A stretch of 64,000 nucleotides of DNA from Haloterrigena sp. KLK7 (GCF_037914945.1 NZ_CP149787.1:3348001-3412000), one strand, 5' to 3'. Counted from the stretch's first letter, positions 49,364-58,560 are shown. A program made the numbers and translations. Notes: generated by a model from the sequence alone, not told the origin.

Positions 49364-50828
49364 CCGCCCGACGACGCTGTCGGAGGTACGCGGAAACAAC
49401 AAGGCCCGGGACAAACTCGAGGACTGGGCCGAGACGTGGGACGAGCACCGGGACGCGGTGATCGTCCACGGGAGCCCGGGCGTGGGGAAGACCTCTGCGG
49501 CCCACGCGCTGGCCGGCGACATGGGGTGGCCGGTGATGGAGCTCAACGCCAGCGACAGCCGGGGGGCCGACGTCATCGAACGCGTCGCGGGCGAGGCCTC
49601 GAAGAGCGGCACGCTCACGGGCGGCGAGGCCGGCCGGCGGCTGGTGATCCTGGACGAGGCGGACAACTTCCACGGCAACGCCGACTACGGGGGGTCGGCC
49701 GAGGTCACGCGGGTCGTCAAGGACGCCAACCAGCCGATCGTCCTCGTGGCCAACGAGTTCTACGACATGAGCAAGTCGCTGCGCAACAGCTGCGAAACGA
49801 TCGAGTTCCGCGACGTCTCGAAGCGCTCGATCGTCCCCGTCCTGCGCGATATCTGCCGGCGCGAGGACGTCGAGTTCGAGGAGGAAGCCTTAGAGAAGAT
49901 CGCCGAGGACACGAGCGGCGATCTGCGGTCGGCGGTCAACGACCTGCAGGCGGTCGCCGAGGAGGCCGAGCGGCTGACCGTCGAGGACGTCGTCACCGGC
50001 CAGCGCGACACCACCGAGGGGATCTTCGACTTCCTCGACACCCTGATCAAGGAGGCGGACGCCGAAGGGGCGCTGCGGGCCTCCTACGACGTCGACGAGA
50101 ACCCCGACGAGATGTTGAACTGGATCGAGGACAACGTCCCCAAGGACTACACGGGCGCGGAACTGGCCGACGCTTACGAGTTCCTCGCGAACGCCGACCG
50201 CTGGCTGGGTCGCGTGCGGGCGACCCAGGACTACTCCTACTGGCGCTACGCGACCGACAACATGACCGCCGGGGTCGCCGCCTCCCGCCGCGAGCCGAAG
50301 GGCGGCTGGACCCGCTACGGACCGCCGAGCTACTGGTCGAAACTCGGCCGCACCAAGGGAACGCGGAACACCCGCGACTCCATCGCGGAACGCATCGCCG
50401 AGCGCGAGGGCACCAGCGTCGCGACCGCCCGCCGGGAGATCCTCCCGTTCCTCGCGGCGATGACCCACCACTGCAAGAACCGCGACCTCACGGTTCAGAT
50501 GGCCGCGGTCTACGAGCTCGACGAGTCGGAAGTCTCCTTCGTCACCGGGAGCGGGAAGGACACCAACAAGGTCGAGTCCATCGTCGAGGAGGCCGAGGAA
50601 CTGCGGGCCGAGGAGACCGTCGCGCACTCCGGGTCGGCCTTCTTCGAAGCCGAGGACGCCGGCGACGACGACGGGTCGACCGACGCCGCGGACTCGAGTG
50701 CCGACGACGGCCAGGAAACCCTCGCGGCGGCCGGCTCGGCTGACGACGCGGCGACCGGCGAGTCGGAGCCGGACACCGACGACGCCGAACCCGACGACGA
50801 TCAGTCGGGGCTCAGCGACTTCATGTGA
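49341..50828 (+). CDS. rfcL: Replication factor C large subunit
   Basis: A 495-residue clamp-loader subunit of the AAA+ family. Start MTDWTEKYRPTTLSEVRGNN is standard. Walker A is HGSPGVGKTSAAHALA (residues about 44-60), Walker B LVILDEADNF, sensor 1 ANEFYDMSKSLRNSC, and the lid with DLRSAVNDLQA. The C-terminus has a long Asp/Glu/Ser-rich linker ending QSGLSDFM, a PIP-box-like motif (QxxLxxF) for binding PCNA. It works with RfcS to load PCNA onto DNA. Its first 23 bases are duplicated 2 kb upstream by the insertion. Confidence 0.95.
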   Translation: MTDWTEKYRPTTLSEVRGNNKARDKLEDWAETWDEHRDAVIVHGSPGVGKTSAAHALAGDMGWPVMELNASDSRGADVIERVAGEASKSGTLTGGEAGRRLVILDEADNFHGNADYGGSAEVTRVVKDANQPIVLVANEFYDMSKSLRNSCETIEFRDVSKRSIVPVLRDICRREDVEFEEEALEKIAEDTSGDLRSAVNDLQAVAEEAERLTVEDVVTGQRDTTEGIFDFLDTLIKEADAEGALRASYDVDENPDEMLNWIEDNVPKDYTGAELADAYEFLANADRWLGRVRATQDYSYWRYATDNMTAGVAASRREPKGGWTRYGPPSYWSKLGRTKGTRNTRDSIAERIAEREGTSVATARREILPFLAAMTHHCKNRDLTVQMAAVYELDESEVSFVTGSGKDTNKVESIVEEAEELRAEETVAHSGSAFFEAEDAGDDDGSTDAADSSADDGQETLAAAGSADDAATGESEPDTDDAEPDDDQSGLSDFM

Positions 50829-50938
50829 CCTCGTCTTCCGCCGATCGAAACACTTCTCGACCGCGACATATCAAGTTATAGTACGACCGACACAATTACT
50901 TCGGAGAACGGCGACAGTTACTCCCGGTGACCGACCGA

Positions 50939-51139
50939 ATGACTGGCCAACAGCCCTGTCCCCTCTGTACGGAGACGTACGACGATCGAACGAGCCTCCG
51001 CGTTCACCTCGAGGTCGAACACCGGAAGTCGGAGATCGTCGCCGAGTTCGTCGATCTGTACGACGCCGGCGCTGAGAGCGCGATCGACGGCGATCCGTCG
51101 GTCGTCGACGAGGACCGACAGGCGCCGTCGGCCGACTGA
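50939..51139 (+). CDS. Small C2H2-type zinc-finger protein
   Basis: A 66-residue protein. CPLCTETYDDRTSLRVHLEV and EH give the C2H2 finger pattern CxxC-x12-HxxxxH, a form frequent in haloarchaea. The rest is an acidic tail (FVDLYDAGAES, DGDPSVVDEDRQ). The ATG at 50939 is chosen over a GTG at 50927. Function is unknown; DNA or protein binding is likely. It lies between rfcL and the convergent bioD. Confidence 0.7.
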   Translation: MTGQQPCPLCTETYDDRTSLRVHLEVEHRKSEIVAEFVDLYDAGAESAIDGDPSVVDEDRQAPSAD

Positions 51140-51182
51140 GGTCCCCGTTCTGTCCTGCCCGCTCGACCGTCTACAGCACGGA

Positions 51183-51866
51183 TTAGCCGTCGATAGCCGA
51201 GAGTCGCTCGAGGAACGGAGCCGAGAGTGCGTCCGCGACGCCCTTGGCCAGCGCCGCCGGCGACTCGCCCTCGAGCGGCGGCACCGTCTCGACGCCGTAG
51301 CCGGTCATCCGCTCGAGTTCGTCGGGGTTCGTCCGTTCGGCGACCGTCGCCCCGGCGTACTCGTTGCAGACGATCCCCGCGACGTCGATGCCGCGGCGCT
51401 CGAGGGCCTCGATCGAGAGCGCGGTGTGGTTCAGCGTCCCCAGGCCCGACCGGGTGACGACGACGGCCGTGGCCTCGAGGTCGGCCACGAGGTCGATCAC
51501 TTCGCGCTCGCCGGCCAGCGGGACGCGGAGGCCGCCGATCCCCTCGACGATCGGGCGCTCGGTCTCGGCGATAGCGTCCTCGCAGGCCGTCCGAACTTCC
51601 TCGTAGGAGAGTTCCTCGTCGGCTACCTCGGCCGCGACCCGCGGCGCGAGCGCGGGCTCGAGATAGCGCGGACAGGTCGCCGCGTCGGGTTCCTCGCAGG
51701 CCTCAGCGACGAAGCCCGCATCGTTATCCGGCGGAGACCCCGTCTGTGCGGGCTTGATCGACCGGGCGTCGACGCCCCGCTCGCGGAACCAGCGGGTGAT
51801 CCCCGCGGTGACGACGGTCTTGCCGATTCCGGTTCCGGTGCCAACGATTGCGATCGGCTCGCTCAT
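51183..51866 (-). CDS. bioD: Dethiobiotin synthase
   Basis: A 227-residue P-loop enzyme that closes the ureido ring of biotin using 7,8-diaminopelargonate, CO2 and ATP. The start MSEPIAIVGTGTGIGKTVVT holds the modified P-loop GTGTGIGKT. ARSIKPAQTG and IVEGIGGLRVPLAG are the substrate-binding loops. Its ATG overlaps the TGA of bioF (ATGA), so the two are translationally coupled in the order bioF-bioD. Length is normal. Confidence 0.93.
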   Translation of the reverse strand: MSEPIAIVGTGTGIGKTVVTAGITRWFRERGVDARSIKPAQTGSPPDNDAGFVAEACEEPDAATCPRYLEPALAPRVAAEVADEELSYEEVRTACEDAIAETERPIVEGIGGLRVPLAGEREVIDLVADLEATAVVVTRSGLGTLNHTALSIEALERRGIDVAGIVCNEYAGATVAERTNPDELERMTGYGVETVPPLEGESPAALAKGVADALSAPFLERLSAIDG

Positions 51867-53104
51867 TGTGGTTCTATCAGTCCGAGTTCGTCGCCGGCCG
51901 CCCGGAACGCCTCGAGACAGGCGACGATGTCCTCGCGCTCGTGGGTCGCCATCGGGACGACCCGGATGCGGCTGGTTCCCTCGGGAACCGTGGGCGGTCT
52001 GATCGCGGGCGCGACGACGTTCCGTTCCCGAACGCCCTCGGCGAGCGCGAGCGCGTCGGTCCGATCGCCGACGAGAACGGGGAGGATCTGCGAGTCGCCG
52101 AGCACCTCCAGTCCCATCGACTCGAGGCCGTCCCGGAGGTGCGAGACGTTCTCCCAGAGGCGATCGCGGATGTCGCTGTGGCGGGCGATGTGCAGCGCCT
52201 CGCTGGCGGTGGCGGCGGCCGGCGGAGTGAGCCCGGTCGAGAAGACGAACGAGCGGGCGTCGTTCACGAGGCACTCGATCAGTTCCTCGCTGCCCGCGAC
52301 GTAGCCGCCCTGACTCGCCAGCGCCTTCGAGAGCGTTCCCATCTGGACGTGGACGCGGTCCGTGAGACCCTCCGCCTGGACGACCCCGCCGCCGTTCGCG
52401 TAGAGTCCGGTCGCGTGGGCCTCGTCGACCATCACCCACGCGCCGTACGCCTCGGCGGCGTCGCAGATGGCCTCGAGAGGTGCGACGGTGCCGTCCATGC
52501 TGAACACGGAGTCGGTGACGAGCAGCCACGACTCGTCGCTCGCGCCGTCGCGGTCGGCGCGGCGCTCCAGTTTCGACCGCAGGTCCGCGGCGTCGCAGTG
52601 GTCGTAGACGACCGTCTCGGCGCCCGCGAGGCGACAGCCGTCGATGATACTCGCGTGATTGTACTCGTCGGAGAAGATCACGTCCGGCTCGAGGGCCGTG
52701 ATCGTCCCGAGGTTGGCGGCGTACCCCGAGGAGAAGACGAGCGCGCGCTCGGCGCCTTTCGTCTCGGCGAGCTGTCGCTCGAGGTCCCGGTGGACCATCG
52801 TGTCGCCGGTGACGAGTCGGCTCGCTCCGGCGCCCGTGCCGACCGTCGCGGCGGCCTGCCGGGCGGCGTTCTCGACGCGCTGGTCGTCGGTCAGCCCCAG
52901 GTAGTTGTTCGAGGCGAAGACCAGCGCCTCGGTCGAGTCGAGAACCGGTAGCTCGCTGCCCGACGGCGGGGCGAAGTAGCCCCGCTCGGCGACCCGGTCG
53001 ACGGGCGAGAGCGATCGTTTCAGATCGGCGTCCTCGAGCGATCGGAGCCGGTCCTCGAGGTCGAAGCCGCGATCTTCCATTCGGCTAAAGGGTGACAGTG
53101 CCAT
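51863..53104 (-). CDS. bioF: 8-amino-7-oxononanoate synthase
   Basis: A PLP enzyme of the alpha-oxoamine synthase family joining pimeloyl thioester and L-alanine. The 413-residue form starts at the ATG at 53104; a second ATG at 53080 would give 405 residues and begins closer to the usual start. Motifs are SNNYLGLTDD, GTGAGASRLVTGDT, DEAHATGLYANGG (PLP Asp-Ala-His) and the PLP-Lys in GTLSKALASQGG. The stop overlaps bioD. 121 bases separate it from bioU, with no second BirA site seen. Confidence 0.9.
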   Translation of the reverse strand: MALSPFSRMEDRGFDLEDRLRSLEDADLKRSLSPVDRVAERGYFAPPSGSELPVLDSTEALVFASNNYLGLTDDQRVENAARQAAATVGTGAGASRLVTGDTMVHRDLERQLAETKGAERALVFSSGYAANLGTITALEPDVIFSDEYNHASIIDGCRLAGAETVVYDHCDAADLRSKLERRADRDGASDESWLLVTDSVFSMDGTVAPLEAICDAAEAYGAWVMVDEAHATGLYANGGGVVQAEGLTDRVHVQMGTLSKALASQGGYVAGSEELIECLVNDARSFVFSTGLTPPAAATASEALHIARHSDIRDRLWENVSHLRDGLESMGLEVLGDSQILPVLVGDRTDALALAEGVRERNVVAPAIRPPTVPEGTSRIRVVPMATHEREDIVACLEAFRAAGDELGLIEPQ

Positions 53105-53225
53105 GGTATGACTCTCACGGTTCCGATCAGCGCGGCCGTTCCCGGCGCTCGCTACCGAGAGGAGCACTCGAACGCTGGATTTGGCCCGTCATCGTCCGGG
53201 TCTGAGGGTGGTACGGAGCCACGGT

Positions 53226-54290
53226 TCAGAACCTGGGCATCAGTTCGGCGGGGCCGAAGACGCCGTACTCGCCCGAGCGATTTCGGCGGACGCCGGCCTT
53301 CAGGTAGCCAAGCGCCGGTCCGTTGACGTTTGCCTCCATGCTCGTCTCGTCGCCGAGCTGGAACGTGTTCGTCGCCGTCTCGCCGTCGAACGTCCGGCCC
53401 GTCACGCGCACGGTCGTCGTCGTCGGCTTCTCGTCGCTGCGCACGTCCAGAATCCCGCCGACCTCGACGTCCTCGGCGTCGCAGACGCCCGCCCGCTCGA
53501 GCAGGACGTCGTCGGCGTGCTCCATGTCCTCGAACTCGATGACGCCGTCGCGCTCGTCGATGATTTCCTCGATCTCCTCGTCGGAGAGGTCCCGGGCGGT
53601 CTCGATGTCGTACTCGGGGAGGTGGGCGATGTCCTCGCGGACGGTGCCGCGGTTGTCCTCGTAGCCCGACTTGAGGCCGACGCCCCACCAGATGTCGACG
53701 TCCGTGACCTCGACGAACGACTGGGCAGCCAGCGCCGCCGCGCCGGTCAGCAGGCCGGGCGTCGCCCCGGCGCCGCAGATGAATGTGATCCCCGCGTTCT
53801 CGAACTCCTCGCTGCGCTCGTCGAGCATGTCGATCACGCGCGAGCGCTTGAGCACGTCGATCAGGACTCCCGAATAGTCGCCCTCGAGGAAGCGGTCGGC
53901 GACCCGCGGGATGAAGTCGTGCTCGTAGTTCGGCAGTGCCAGCAGGACGGCGTCGATCCCGTCGCCGTGATCGATAACGTCCTGAATGGGGTCCTCGCTG
54001 GGGCAGGCCTGCTCGGAGGCGACGACGCCTCTGTCCTCGCCGTGCTGTTTGACGCCGCCCTCGCTGTCCGCGGTCGTCGCTCCCGATCCCCCGTCCGTCG
54101 CGACCTCGTTGTCAATATTACCCTCCGTCGCCGCCAGCAGTTCGTCGACGTCCAGCCCGTCGAAGTCGATCGCGGTGCCGTGGCGGTCACACGCCGCGAC
54201 CGGCGTCAAGTTATCCTTGTGCTGGCTGACCTCGAGCGCTCGTCGGCCGATACCTCCCGTTCCGAGTACCGCAAACGTGACGTCGTCCAT
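53226..54290 (-). CDS. bioU: BioU, NAD(P)-dependent enzyme making diaminopelargonate
   Basis: A 354-residue dehydrogenase-like protein. It has a Rossmann start VTFAVLGTGGIGRRALEV and the segment VLIDVLKRSRVI, whose Lys148 is the best candidate for the sacrificial lysine known in BioU of cyanobacteria and related haloarchaeal proteins. BioU replaces BioA: it donates the lysine amino group to 8-amino-7-oxononanoate, using NAD(P)H, to make diaminopelargonate once per enzyme molecule. Position between bioB and bioF supports this role. Residues 65-100 form an acidic, Gly/Ser-rich insertion absent from most dehydrogenases. Confidence 0.85.
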   Translation of the reverse strand: MDDVTFAVLGTGGIGRRALEVSQHKDNLTPVAACDRHGTAIDFDGLDVDELLAATEGNIDNEVATDGGSGATTADSEGGVKQHGEDRGVVASEQACPSEDPIQDVIDHGDGIDAVLLALPNYEHDFIPRVADRFLEGDYSGVLIDVLKRSRVIDMLDERSEEFENAGITFICGAGATPGLLTGAAALAAQSFVEVTDVDIWWGVGLKSGYEDNRGTVREDIAHLPEYDIETARDLSDEEIEEIIDERDGVIEFEDMEHADDVLLERAGVCDAEDVEVGGILDVRSDEKPTTTTVRVTGRTFDGETATNTFQLGDETSMEANVNGPALGYLKAGVRRNRSGEYGVFGPAELMPRF

Positions 54291-54319
54291 AGCTGTGTCT
54301 GAATGTCGGATCGTAATCG

Positions 54320-55426
54320 TCAGTCGTCGCTCGGTTCTCCGCCCGTGCTCGCCGTCGTCTCGGTCGACGATTCCTCGGCGTCGCCGCGTCGCGCCTTGAC
54401 CGCTTCGGGGTCGAACTCGTTGGTGTCCATGTTGGGCTCGAGTCCCGCCCGCTCGACGATCTCGAGGTCGTCGCCGGGCGACTGGCCGTCCGTGGTCAGG
54501 TAATCGCCAGTCAGCAGGCCGTCGGCGCCGGCCTCGAGGGGCAGGTGCTGCTCGTCGGGCGCGAGGTTGGCCTCGCGACCGCCGGTCAGGCGCACCCGCG
54601 ACTCGGGGTGGAGCAGCTTGTACACCGCGACCGTCTTCACGATCTCCTCGGTCGTGATGTCGACGCCCCGCTCGGCCATCGGCGTCCCCGGCACCGGGTT
54701 CAACACGTTGACCGGCAGCGAGGAGATCCCGATGTCCTGGAGGGCGACGGCGGCCTCGACGCGGTCGGTCGGCGTCTCGCCCATCCCGAGAATGACGCCG
54801 GCACAGAGGTCCATCCCCGCTTCCTTCGCTACCTCGAGGGTCTTCACGCGGTCCTCGAAGCTGTGGGTGTCGACGATCTCGGGGAAGTACCGCGGCGAGG
54901 TCTCGATGTTGTGATTGTAGTGGTTGATCCCCTCGTCGGCGAGGATCTCGGCCTCCTCCTCGGTCAGAATCCCGAGGGAGGCGTCGACCTCGAGGTCACA
55001 CTCGTCGCGGACGAGCCGGATCGACTCGATGACCTCCGCCCACTCTTCGGGGCGGTGTTCCTTCGAGACGCCCTTCTCGGCGACGACGATACCGAAGCGC
55101 TGGGCGCCGTCGGCCTCGGCTCGCTTCGCGGCCTCGAGGATCTTCTCCGGGCCGAGGAATCCGTAAGTGTCGATGCCGGTGTCGAAGTGGACCGACTGGG
55201 CGCAGAAGCCGCAGTCCTCGGCGCAGTTGCCGGCCTTCGCGTTGACGATCGAGCAGGCGTCGACCGTGCCGTCACCGAAGCGGTCGCGCACGACGGCGCC
55301 GGCCTCGGCGAGCGGTTCGACCGGTTGCGCCATCAGCGCGAGGCCGTCGGTGCGATCGAGTCGCTCGCCGGCCAGCACCCGCTCGAGCGCGTCGTCGACC
55401 GTCCGGTTGTTCGTCTCGTAAACCAC
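54320..55426 (-). CDS. bioB: Biotin synthase
   Basis: A 368-residue radical SAM enzyme that inserts sulfur into dethiobiotin. The 4Fe-4S motif CAEDCGFC (CxxxCxxC, near residue 72), VNAKAGN, NHYNHNIETSPRYF and GGREAN complete the BioB pattern. The start is the GTG at 55426, giving VVYETNNRTVDDALERVL; a long in-frame extension upstream is non-coding. It is followed after 29 bases by bioU. A BirA-type inverted repeat covers the start codon region, so biotin repression is likely. Confidence 0.92.
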   Translation of the reverse strand: MVYETNNRTVDDALERVLAGERLDRTDGLALMAQPVEPLAEAGAVVRDRFGDGTVDACSIVNAKAGNCAEDCGFCAQSVHFDTGIDTYGFLGPEKILEAAKRAEADGAQRFGIVVAEKGVSKEHRPEEWAEVIESIRLVRDECDLEVDASLGILTEEEAEILADEGINHYNHNIETSPRYFPEIVDTHSFEDRVKTLEVAKEAGMDLCAGVILGMGETPTDRVEAAVALQDIGISSLPVNVLNPVPGTPMAERGVDITTEEIVKTVAVYKLLHPESRVRLTGGREANLAPDEQHLPLEAGADGLLTGDYLTTDGQSPGDDLEIVERAGLEPNMDTNEFDPEAVKARRGDAEESSTETTASTGGEPSDD

Positions 55427-55448
55427 ACTCCTAGACGTGGTTAACGAG
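55415..55448. promoter_or_regulatory. BirA-type biotin operator at bioB
   Basis: CTCGTAAACCAC (55415-55426) and GTGGTTAACGAG (55437-55448) are an inverted repeat with 11 of 12 pairs. Within them GTAAACC and GGTTAAC are separated by 14 bases, the exact form of the BirA operator TTGTWAACC-N14/15-GGTTWACAA known in bacteria and archaea. On the minus strand it lies between the TATA box (TTATATTC, next to 55449) and the GTG start of bioB, ideally placed to block initiation. Confidence 0.85.
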
Positions 55449-55641
55449 AATATAATGTTTTTGGAGACTCTCCTCGAGAGAAAACGGACGGAACGAGCGT
55501 CAGCAAACGCCGTTTTCGGTCCGTATCTACCCGTTGCGCACGGGTCCCGTTTCGAGATCCGGTGACTCGAGCGCTGGCAACTCGTGGTCCGTTCACGTCG
55601 GTTCCCCAACCGTTTAATACTGCTGTGTGGTCTCACGGCGC

Positions 55642-56541
55642 ATGGTGGTACGCATCTCGGAGGAACGGTTCGACGACGTGCCCGATTTCGACTACGAGCC
55701 GGAGTACGTCGACGTCGGCGAGTTGCGAATGGCGTACGTCGAAACCGGCGGGAGCGGGGACGGCGGCGGAGACGAGGAGACCTTCCTCTGTCTCCACGGC
55801 GAGCCGACGTGGTCGTTCCTCTACCGAAAGATGATGCCGATCCTGGCCGAGCGCGGCCGCGTCGTGGTCCCCGATCTGATCGGCTGCGGGCGCTCCGACA
55901 GGTACGAGGACCGCGACGCCTACTCCGTCGAGATGCACTACGACGCGCTCGAGACCTTCGTCGAGGAACTCGACCTCACGAACGTCACGCTCGTCTGTCA
56001 GGACTGGGGCGGCGTCCTCGGGCTCCCGCTCGCGGTCCACCGGCCCGAACGGTTCGCGCGGCTCGTTCCGATGAACACCGGCGTCCCGGACGGGACCCAG
56101 GAGATGAGCGACCGGTGGCACGAGTTCGCCGAGATGGTGGCGACCGCCGACGACCTCGATATCGGTAGACTCGTCCGGAACGGCTGCTATCGAGACCTCT
56201 CCGAGGAAGTGGTCGACGCCTACCGCGCGCCGTTCCCCGACGAACGGTATATGGCGGCCGCGCGGACGTTCCCCGCCCTCGTCCCGACGTCGCCCGACGA
56301 TCCGGGGGCGGAGCTGATGGCCGAAACCCAAGAGCGTCTCGGCGAGTGGGAGAAGCCGGCGTTCGTGCTGTTCGGGAGGGAGGATCCGATCACGTCCCAC
56401 GATCGCGATCCGCTCCGGCACCACATCCCGACCGCGACCGAGCAACCCGACGTCTGGATCGAGAACGCGGCGCACTTCCTCCAGGAGGACGCCGGCGAGG
56501 AGACCGCCGAACGCATCGTCGAGTTCGTCGATCGAACCTGA
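55642..56541 (+). CDS. Haloalkane-dehalogenase-like alpha/beta hydrolase
   Basis: A 299-residue hydrolase. LCLHGEPTWSFLYRKMMPIL with the oxyanion HGEPTW, the nucleophile elbow VCQDWGGVLGLPL with Asp, and ENAAHFLQEDAGEE with the base His match the haloalkane dehalogenase (DhmA-like) subfamily. The GREDP-type region near residue 250 supplies acidic residues. Catalytic dehalogenation is inferred from the family; epoxide or ester substrates are possible. The ATG at 55642 is preferred over an upstream GTG at 55627. Confidence 0.8.
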   Translation: MVVRISEERFDDVPDFDYEPEYVDVGELRMAYVETGGSGDGGGDEETFLCLHGEPTWSFLYRKMMPILAERGRVVVPDLIGCGRSDRYEDRDAYSVEMHYDALETFVEELDLTNVTLVCQDWGGVLGLPLAVHRPERFARLVPMNTGVPDGTQEMSDRWHEFAEMVATADDLDIGRLVRNGCYRDLSEEVVDAYRAPFPDERYMAAARTFPALVPTSPDDPGAELMAETQERLGEWEKPAFVLFGREDPITSHDRDPLRHHIPTATEQPDVWIENAAHFLQEDAGEETAERIVEFVDRT

Positions 56542-56602
56542 CTCGAGACCGGCGGACCGGACAAACCGAGCGAGACGGACGAACCGGGCGACCCGAAGAC
56601 CG

Positions 56603-57214
56603 CTATCGGGGACCGTCCTCGCGGCGAACGAAGCCGATCGTCGCCGGATCGAAGTAGTACGTCGAGTGACAGTCCGCACACGAGGCCGTCAACAGTTTGC
56701 CGTGATCGTACCGTTTCCACAGTTTCGTCTGATCCCGTTCGATATCCAGCGTGACCGGATGTCCGCAGTCGGGGATCGTACACGGAAACCGGATGTACCA
56801 GTTGGGCACCGAGAGCGCGCCGAGCGGCGCGAGTTCGCTCCGGAGGCGGCTGAGCAGATTGAAGATCGTAAACGACGGGTTCTCCCGGTCGATCGTCACG
56901 CCGTCGACGTCGCTCACGTACCCGCCCCGCTGGCGTTCGTCCTCGTGGAGCGGAAGCACCGGAATCCCCTTGGCCAGCGCGTAGCCGATCTCCTGGTTGA
57001 TCCACCGGTTGGTCGCCGCGTCGTCGGTGATCACCGCGACGACGACGTCGCTGTTCGCGAGTCGCCCCTCGAGTCGTTTCCGGGATCGGCCGGATTCGAC
57101 CTCCTCGAGCGCGATGTGGACGCCGAAGGGGAAGTTCTTGACCGTCGAGAACAGCTCTTGGACGAGATCGAGGTCGCCGGGCGCGTGCGAGACGTAGATC
57201 TGTTCTCCGGTCAT
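56603..57214 (-). CDS. TIR-domain protein with C-terminal zinc finger
   Basis: A 203-residue protein. MTGEQIYVSHAPGDLDLVQE is a TIR start (YVSHAPxD), followed by SDVVVAVITDDAATNRWINQEIG, where Glu75 is at the place of the NADase catalytic Glu. GIPVLPLHEDERQRGG continues the fold. Residues 145-182 carry CTIPDC (C145, C150) and CADC (C179, C182), a zinc finger. TIR proteins in prokaryotes often serve anti-phage NAD-cleaving systems, but no partner effector or sensor gene was recognised nearby. The ATG at 57214 starts the fold. Confidence 0.75.
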   Translation of the reverse strand: MTGEQIYVSHAPGDLDLVQELFSTVKNFPFGVHIALEEVESGRSRKRLEGRLANSDVVVAVITDDAATNRWINQEIGYALAKGIPVLPLHEDERQRGGYVSDVDGVTIDRENPSFTIFNLLSRLRSELAPLGALSVPNWYIRFPCTIPDCGHPVTLDIERDQTKLWKRYDHGKLLTASCADCHSTYYFDPATIGFVRREDGPR

Positions 57215-57258
57215 CTGCGAATCTACGACGACTGGTGTGTGAGACACTATTAATCTAT

Positions 57259-57744
57259 CTACTCGTCGACCGGCTTCGGTCGCCTCGTTTCGAGAACGCG
57301 CTGGGAGAACTCGAGGTCGTCCAATCCGATGCCGAGTCGATCGAACCAGTCCCGCTCGACGTGCCAGCGGCCGCGGACGTCCCCGTCGGTCGTGAGCGAT
57401 ATCGCCTCGAGACGGCCCGGCGACCACTCGCGTTCGGCGGCGACGTCGAGCAGCGTCCGAACGACGGTCCCGACCTCGCCGCTGCCGATCGCGTCGGTCT
57501 CGGCGACGGTCTCGTACTCGAGTACGAGTCCGGTGCCGTCCGGCGGCGTGACGACGCTGTCGTCGGACGGCTCGAGATCGTCGCCCGCGTCGGCGGAATC
57601 CGTGTTGTCGCCCGCGTCGCTATCGGGCGAATCGGCGTCGCCCGCGTCACCGTCGGACGGGCGGTACTCGCAGTCCGTCACGTAGATTCCCTTCCCCATC
57701 AGGCGGTTCTCGAGCGCGACGTCGAGGGGACGCTCGTCGGTCAT
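57259..57744 (-). CDS. Uncharacterised haloarchaeal protein with acidic insertion
   Basis: A 161-residue protein. An N-terminal part (PLDVALENRLMGKGIYVTDC) and a C-terminal part (LEYETVAETDAIGSGEVGTV ... RWHVERDWFDRLGIGL) form a strand-rich domain split by a repeat-like Asp/Ser/Ala insert (residues 29-60). I do not recognise the family with confidence. It lies next to the TIR gene on the same strand, 44 bases before it, without overlap. A shared role is possible but not supported. Confidence 0.6.
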   Translation of the reverse strand: MTDERPLDVALENRLMGKGIYVTDCEYRPSDGDAGDADSPDSDAGDNTDSADAGDDLEPSDDSVVTPPDGTGLVLEYETVAETDAIGSGEVGTVVRTLLDVAAEREWSPGRLEAISLTTDGDVRGRWHVERDWFDRLGIGLDDLEFSQRVLETRRPKPVDE

Positions 57745-57816
57745 GCGGGATGCTACCGCGACCAGGGAGAAAAGTCGTCGGTTCGGAGCCGTCGCCGTCG
57801 AATCGATCGGGCCCGC

Positions 57817-58461
57817 TCAGAGGGGGTCGACGAGGTCCTCCAGCGCCGCCCGCGGGTCGTCGGCCTTCGCGACGCCGCTGGCCAGCAGGACGCCTTCGGC
57901 GCCGAGGTCGCCGGCCGCGACGACGTCGTCGCCGGTACTGATGCCGGCGCCACAGAGGACCGAGACCTCGCTATCGACGTGGTCGGCCGCCTCGACGGCG
58001 TCCTCGACGATATCGGGATCGGCCTGACTGACCGGCGTTCCGGTGCCGATCAGCTCCGGCGGCTCGACGGCGACCGCGTCCGGGCCGAGCGCCGCCGCGG
58101 CGCCGATCTGCTCGGGATTGTTCGCACAGACGATCGTCTCGAGGCCCGCGCGCTCGGCGGCGCGAACCGAGCCGTCGATGTCCGCCAGCTTCAGCCGTCG
58201 CTCGGAGTGGTTGATCAGCGTCCCGTCCGCACCCGCGTCGGCGACGGACTCGGCCAGCGTCTGCCCGGTGTTGCTTCCGTGCTCGATCGAATCGACGTGC
58301 TGGGCCCACGTCTCGACGCCCGTCTCGGCGACTCGCTCGAGGTGGGCCGCCTGCGGCGCCACGGCCAGCCGTGCATCGGTCGACTCGTCGACCTCCCGGA
58401 CGGCCTCGGCGACCGCGACGGGATCACAGGGATAGGTCTTCAGGTTAACGAGGACGAACAT
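57817..58461 (-). CDS. tpiA: Triose-phosphate isomerase
   Basis: A 214-residue archaeal-type TIM barrel, shorter than bacterial enzymes. [20 protein letters not shown] holds the substrate Lys and Asn (NLKTY), [13 protein letters not shown] carries the catalytic His, and [16 protein letters not shown] the catalytic Glu and flexible loop; [11 protein letters not shown] binds phosphate. It interconverts glyceraldehyde-3-phosphate and dihydroxyacetone phosphate. The ATG at 58461 is certain. Confidence 0.95.
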   Translation of the reverse strand: MFVLVNLKTYPCDPVAVAEAVREVDESTDARLAVAPQAAHLERVAETGVETWAQHVDSIEHGSNTGQTLAESVADAGADGTLINHSERRLKLADIDGSVRAAERAGLETIVCANNPEQIGAAAALGPDAVAVEPPELIGTGTPVSQADPDIVEDAVEAADHVDSEVSVLCGAGISTGDDVVAAGDLGAEGVLLASGVAKADDPRAALEDLVDPL

Positions 58462-58560
58462 ATAGGCACAGCCAGCCGCCCGAAAGAAATAGCTTGCGAG
58501 TCGCCGGCGCGCGAATCGACGGGCGCGACGGCCGATACGCGTCAGTCGCCGGCGTCGTCG

